Positions 59,991 to 64,000 of a stretch of DNA of 64,000 nucleotides are shown piece after piece. The notes beneath the pieces were generated by a model. That model saw nothing but the letters and a program-made list of their open reading frames with translations. It had not been told where the DNA came from and did no database searches. This stretch comes from Azolla caroliniana (taxonomy: Eukaryota > Polypodiophyta): the NCBI GenBank assembly GCA_043228905.1, contig JBHGNT010000004.1, positions 8,618,001-8,682,000 of the forward strand. The letters are read 5' to 3'. The position numbers and the translations under genes were made by a program. The first letter of the stretch is position 1, and each line of letters opens with the position of its first letter.

Positions 59991-62900
59991 ATGGAAGGCG
60001 GCGGCAGCGGGCAGCCGGGGATGATGGTGCTGAATGCACAGAATTACGCCGACTGGAAGATCAAGATGGAGGATCTTCTGATTGTTCGGGACCTGTACGA
60101 ACCGATTGACAGGTCGGAAATACCGAAGGGGGTACTTGAGTCGGAGTGGAAGCTCCTGAACCGGAAAGCCGTAGCGACGATCCGACAATATGTCGATGTA
60201 AGCGTCCTACAACATGTGGCGAACGACACCAACGCATATGAGATGTGGAAGAAGCTGTCGGGCCTCTACGAGAGGAAGAATGCGTTGAACCGGACCTCCC
60301 TGATGAGGAAGATAGTGAACCTCAAGTACCGGGACGGCGAGAGTATGGTTGAACACGTAAGCACGTTCATGGGATTCGTGAACCAGCTTGCGGCGATTAA
60401 GTTCCCGTTGGAGGATGCAATGCAAGCCATCATCCTGATGTGTACATTGCCAGAAAGCTGGGAGAACTTGGTGGTGACTCTCAGCACCTCCTGCACCGAA
60501 GATAACTTGTCCTTACAGACGGTAAAGACAAGTATTTTGAATGAAGAAGCGCGTCGGAGAGATAAGGAACCGGCCTCCGACCCGAAGATGTTGTTTACCG
60601 AATCGGATCGGGGAAGACAATGGAACCGGAGTCCGCAAAGACGGGAGAAGTCGGGGACCCGGTCGCAGTCAAGAGGAAGGCTCACATGCTTCCACTGTGG
60701 GAAGCCGGGGCACTTCCGAAAGAATTGTCGGTATTACCGAAAAGACAATGGAACCGACAACACCGATTCGAAGAAGTCACCGGAGAGAAACGGTGCATAC
60801 CGGGGAGCCACGGACCGGAATGGTTCGGATCGGCGAGGACAGGACCGGAAAGGAACGACGGCACTCGCGGCAAGTGAAGAGGAGATCATGCTCATCACCG
60901 AAGAAGGTGAACTAAACATTGCCGGCGATGAGACGACCTGGGTGGTCGATTCCGGAGCATCGTTCCACCTGACCCCGGAGAGAAGATACTTCTCATCCTA
61001 CACAGCCGGCGAGCATGGCTGTGTTCGGATGGGAAACGAAGGTACGTGCCGGATTGCCGGCATAGGAGACGTGTGGTTGACAACCCCGACCGGATGCAAA
61101 ATGCTGCTGAAGAATGTCCGACACGTTCCGGAGGTCCGACTGAACCTGATTTCGGCCGGGAGGCTAGATGATGAAGGCTACACGGGTAGCATCCGGAACG
61201 GTGTCATGAAGTTCAGCAAGGGGAGCTTGATAGTGGCTCGGGCCCGGAAGGTCAACACACTGTACCTGATGAATGCCCGGTTATGTCCGGAAGAGCTGAA
61301 TGTGGCAGCCGACACTGCCGGTGAGCTGTGGCACAAAAGACTGTGCCACATGAGTGAGAAGGGGATGAAGAGGCTTGCAGAAGACAACCTTATTCCGGTG
61401 AAGCATGTGCACCTGGAGAAGTGCACCGACTGCCTGGCCGGTAAGCAGAACCGAACCTCCTTCCACTCAAGGCCACCGACGAGACGTAGCGCACCATTGG
61501 AGTTGGTGCACACCGACGTGTGTCAGGTAGAAACGAAGTCACATGGCGGAGCCCAGTACTTCGTAACTTTCATAGATGATCACAGCCGAAGACTGTGGAC
61601 GGCACCGTTGAAGACAAAGGACCAAGTGCTGTGCGTCTTCAAAGAACTCCACGCGAGAGTGGAAAGGGAATCCGGCAAGAAGCTGAAAGCGATACGAGCG
61701 GATAACGGAGGGGAATACCGGGGGCAGTTCCAGGAGTACTGTCGCTCGAAGGGAATCCGGCTCGAGTTTACTGTGCCGAAGACGCCGGAACTGAACGGGC
61801 TGGCCGAGAGGATGAACCGGACCATAATGGAGAGGGTTCGGAGTATGCTGGCGCATGCGAAATTACCCAAGGGGTTTTGGGCTGAGGCAATGTTGACGGC
61901 GACATATGTAATAAACCGATCACCCTCAGTACCTTTGGACGGAGACACGCCGCAGAGAGTGTGGACCGGTAGGGAAGTATCCTACCGGCATCTGAAGGTG
62001 TTCGGGTGTCTCGCATACGTGCACGTGGCGAAGGACCGGAGAGGAAAGCTAGATCCGAAGACCCGGCCATGCATATTCCTCGGTTACGGCGACGACGAGT
62101 TCGGCTACCGAGTATGGGACCCGGTCGACAAGAAGATATTCAGGAGTCGAGATATCGTCTTTATGGAGGACAAGACACTCGCCGACTGGGAGTCGGAGAA
62201 GAAGATGAAGAGCTCCAAGTCGACCGGTGAGGATAAACTCCACGAGGAGCAGTCCCGACCGGCAAGGGACCGGTTAGCACTCGAGGACCCGGCCGAAGAC
62301 GGTGAAGAAACAGAACCGGCCGAAGAAGATGAAAATGATGCCGGAACCGGCCCCGATCCCGAAATGGATTCGGATGAAGAAGAAGAATCGGAAGAACCGG
62401 TTACCGAAGCTCCGAAACGGAGATACCCTCAAAGAGAGAGAAGGGCCCCCCGGAGATTTCCGGAACCAGAGCACGTGTTGCTAACCGACGAGGGGGAGCC
62501 GGAGAGCTTTGAGGAAGCAAAACATGACACCCAGAGCCGCAGGTGGTTGAGTGCCATGCAGGACGAGATGGATTCCCTGCATGAGAACCACACATATGAA
62601 CTTGTGGAGTTGCCGAAAGGAAAGCGGGCACTTCGAAACAAGTGGGTGTTCAAGCTGAAACCGGGAGATGCCGGAAACCCCCCGAGATACAAAGCCAGGA
62701 TCGTGGTGAAGGGGTTTCAGCAGAAGAAGGGCGTCGACTTCGACGAGATATTTGCCCCGGTAGTGAAGATGACCTCCATCCGGACGGTGCTGAGCATAGC
62801 GGCAAGCATGGACCTCGAGGTAGAACAGATGGACCTGAAGACGGCATTCCTTCACGGCGACCTCGATGAAGAGATCTACATGCAGCAACCGGAAGGATTC

Positions 62901-64000
62901 GAGAAGAAAGGGAAGGAGCACCTGGTATGCCGGTTGAAGAAGAGCCTTTACGGACTGAAGCAGGCTCCCCGGCAATGGTACCGGAAGTTCGACTCCTTCA
63001 TGACCGACGAAGGGTACCTCAAAACGCAGTCCGATCACTGCGTGTTTGTGAAGAAGTTCGAAGGAGGAGACTTTCTAATACTCCTCCTGTACGTGGACGA
63101 CATGTTGATCGTCGGACGGGACCAGGTCAAGATCCGGATGCTGAAGAAGGCTCTTCACCGAACCTTCTCAATGAAGGACCTGGGTCCGGCGAGACAAATA
63201 CTAGGGATGCACATCATCCGGGACCGGAGCAAGAAGCAGTTGTGGCTTTCACAGGAGAAGTACGTGACGAAGGTGCTTCACCGGTTCAACATGTCGGAAG
63301 CAAGACCGGTCGGATCGACCCTCCCGACAAACTGCAAGCTGTCCAGCAAGCAAAGCCCCAAGACAAAGGCTGAAAAGGAGGATATGATGAAAGTGCCGTA
63401 TGCCTCAGCCGTCGGGAGCTTGATGTACGCCATGGTGTGTACGAGACCGGACATCGGACATGCAGTCGGAGTGGTGAGCCGGTACATGAGCAATCCCGGC
63501 AAAGAGCATTGGAACGCGGCCAAGTGGATACTCCGATACCTGAAGGGCACGGCAAACGTGTGCCTCCGATTCGGCTCCGGTAAGCCCGAACTCGACGGCT
63601 TCACCGATTCGGATATGTCAGCTGATGCAGATACCAGCCGGTCCACATCAGGGTATGTGATGACGTATGCAGGGGGAGCTGTTTCATGGCAGTCGAGGCT
63701 GCAGAAGACGGTTGCGCTGTCAACCACGGAGGCGGAGTACATGGCGGCTGTTGAAGCCGGCAAGGAAATAATATGGATAAAGGACTTCATTAGAGAGCTC
63801 GGTATCCGACAGGAGGAGTACCGACTCTACTGCGACAGTCAGAGTGCAATCCACCTTGCGAAGAACGCGGCCTATCACTCCCGGACGAAGCACATCCAGC
63901 GAAGATATCACTGGATCCGGGAAAGGATAGAAGACAAGGAGTTCGTGCTGACGAAGATCCACACGGACGAGAACGGGTCGGATATGCTGACCAAGGTCCT
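59991..64000 (+). CDS. copia-5 Gag-Pol polyprotein, at least 1,336 codons, intact to the window edge
   Basis: ATG at 59,991 (MEGGGSGQPGMMVLNAQNYA). I read every codon to 64,000 and found no stop. Gag: YADWKIKMEDLLIVRDLYEP, LPESWENLVVTL. Zinc knuckle CFHCGKPGHFRKNC near residue 233. Protease WVVDSGASFHLT near 319. Integrase: LWHKRLCHMSEKG and CTDCLAGK, HTDVCQVE, IRADNGGEY, ELNGLAERMNRTIMERV (about 447-610). Acidic linker with DEEEESEEP. RT: KARIVVKGFQQKKGVDFDEI, QMDLKTAFLHGDLDEEIYM, LLYVDDMLIVG near 1,033. RNase H: FTDSDMSADADTSRSTSGY, STTEAEYMAAV, YCDSQSAIHLA. The frame ends inside DENGSDMLTKVL, near the usual end of RNase H. Integrase style is Tnt1/Tork-like (inference). Confidence 0.96.
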   Translation, partial: MEGGGSGQPGMMVLNAQNYADWKIKMEDLLIVRDLYEPIDRSEIPKGVLESEWKLLNRKAVATIRQYVDVSVLQHVANDTNAYEMWKKLSGLYERKNALNRTSLMRKIVNLKYRDGESMVEHVSTFMGFVNQLAAIKFPLEDAMQAIILMCTLPESWENLVVTLSTSCTEDNLSLQTVKTSILNEEARRRDKEPASDPKMLFTESDRGRQWNRSPQRREKSGTRSQSRGRLTCFHCGKPGHFRKNCRYYRKDNGTDNTDSKKSPERNGAYRGATDRNGSDRRGQDRKGTTALAASEEEIMLITEEGELNIAGDETTWVVDSGASFHLTPERRYFSSYTAGEHGCVRMGNEGTCRIAGIGDVWLTTPTGCKMLLKNVRHVPEVRLNLISAGRLDDEGYTGSIRNGVMKFSKGSLIVARARKVNTLYLMNARLCPEELNVAADTAGELWHKRLCHMSEKGMKRLAEDNLIPVKHVHLEKCTDCLAGKQNRTSFHSRPPTRRSAPLELVHTDVCQVETKSHGGAQYFVTFIDDHSRRLWTAPLKTKDQVLCVFKELHARVERESGKKLKAIRADNGGEYRGQFQEYCRSKGIRLEFTVPKTPELNGLAERMNRTIMERVRSMLAHAKLPKGFWAEAMLTATYVINRSPSVPLDGDTPQRVWTGREVSYRHLKVFGCLAYVHVAKDRRGKLDPKTRPCIFLGYGDDEFGYRVWDPVDKKIFRSRDIVFMEDKTLADWESEKKMKSSKSTGEDKLHEEQSRPARDRLALEDPAEDGEETEPAEEDENDAGTGPDPEMDSDEEEESEEPVTEAPKRRYPQRERRAPRRFPEPEHVLLTDEGEPESFEEAKHDTQSRRWLSAMQDEMDSLHENHTYELVELPKGKRALRNKWVFKLKPGDAGNPPRYKARIVVKGFQQKKGVDFDEIFAPVVKMTSIRTVLSIAASMDLEVEQMDLKTAFLHGDLDEEIYMQQPEGFEKKGKEHLVCRLKKSLYGLKQAPRQWYRKFDSFMTDEGYLKTQSDHCVFVKKFEGGDFLILLLYVDDMLIVGRDQVKIRMLKKALHRTFSMKDLGPARQILGMHIIRDRSKKQLWLSQEKYVTKVLHRFNMSEARPVGSTLPTNCKLSSKQSPKTKAEKEDMMKVPYASAVGSLMYAMVCTRPDIGHAVGVVSRYMSNPGKEHWNAAKWILRYLKGTANVCLRFGSGKPELDGFTDSDMSADADTSRSTSGYVMTYAGGAVSWQSRLQKTVALSTTEAEYMAAVEAGKEIIWIKDFIRELGIRQEEYRLYCDSQSAIHLAKNAAYHSRTKHIQRRYHWIRERIEDKEFVLTKIHTDENGSDMLTKV

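Larger units (their letters stand above)
59356..64000 (+). mobile_element. copia-5: intact copia element running off the right edge
   Basis: LTR (about 59,390-59,961), primer site and a polyprotein frame open to base 64,000. Same family as copia-1 and copia-4. It has no stop or shift, so it is probably a recent insertion; its 3' LTR is outside the window, so age and TSD cannot be checked. The LTR start is unclear where it meets gypsy-4. Confidence 0.87.

Overview
The window is nuclear DNA of a higher plant, built almost entirely of nested transposable elements. Plant origin is indicated by Ty1/copia elements primed by initiator tRNA-Met (TGGTATCAGAGC just inside the LTRs), a Tat-like Ty3/gypsy element, CT/GA microsatellites, and the remains of an R2R3-MYB gene with the KNHWNSTL signature. 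The species cannot be named from this sequence. No intact host gene was seen; the only host gene recognised is the broken MYB near 52-53 kb.

Layout. 1-1,394: 5' LTR and gag of a copia element (copia-1, minus strand) inserted in the 3' part of a Tat-like gypsy element (gypsy-1, 1,395-10,782, minus strand). Gypsy-1 has gag, protease, RT/RNase H, integrase and a large extra ORF. It lies in copia-2, of which 10,783-10,954 and 22,703-23,235 remain. Copia-2 is also split by a complete non-autonomous LTR element with a gag-like ORF only (10,960-22,697, TSD AGTAT). The 3' LTR of that element is in turn split by an 8.35-kb DNA transposon (13,746-22,092). 23.2-25.1 kb: LTR fragments and unrecognised sequence. 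25.1-29.4 kb: truncated copia-4, a gypsy LTR (gypsy-2) and the tail of copia-6. 29,736-34,691: copia-3, a decayed full-length element with TSD ATTAT. 34.9-37.9 kb: another gypsy-type LTR and copia-9. 37.9-41.3 kb: gypsy-3, whose proteins resemble fungal gypsy elements. 41.4-43.9 kb: copia-8 with a triplicated RT segment; its 3' LTR is split by copia-7 (43,932-49,324), which is intact and very young. 49.8-53.9 kb: LTR and possible LINE debris, then the MYB pseudogene with a solo LTR inside it. 54.0-59.35 kb: gypsy-4, also unusual for a plant. 59.4-64.0 kb: copia-5, with a reading frame open from 59,991 to the window end.

How the parts work. Copia-7 and copia-5 look capable of making all their own proteins: Gag, protease, integrase, RT and RNase H in one frame. 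The gag-only element would need RT and integrase from another element. The DNA transposon carries two convergent, spliced genes that both read through without a stop: a putative DDE transposase with motifs DFAENY, SDGAASQF and HGKGEHDG, and a basic coiled-coil protein ending in a RING-H2 finger. The transposase motifs recall elements I associate with animals, not the usual plant families, so this is the main candidate for a poorly described system. Boundaries, TSDs, splice sites and open frames were read directly from the sequence. Family placements rest on recalled motifs and are marked as inference.
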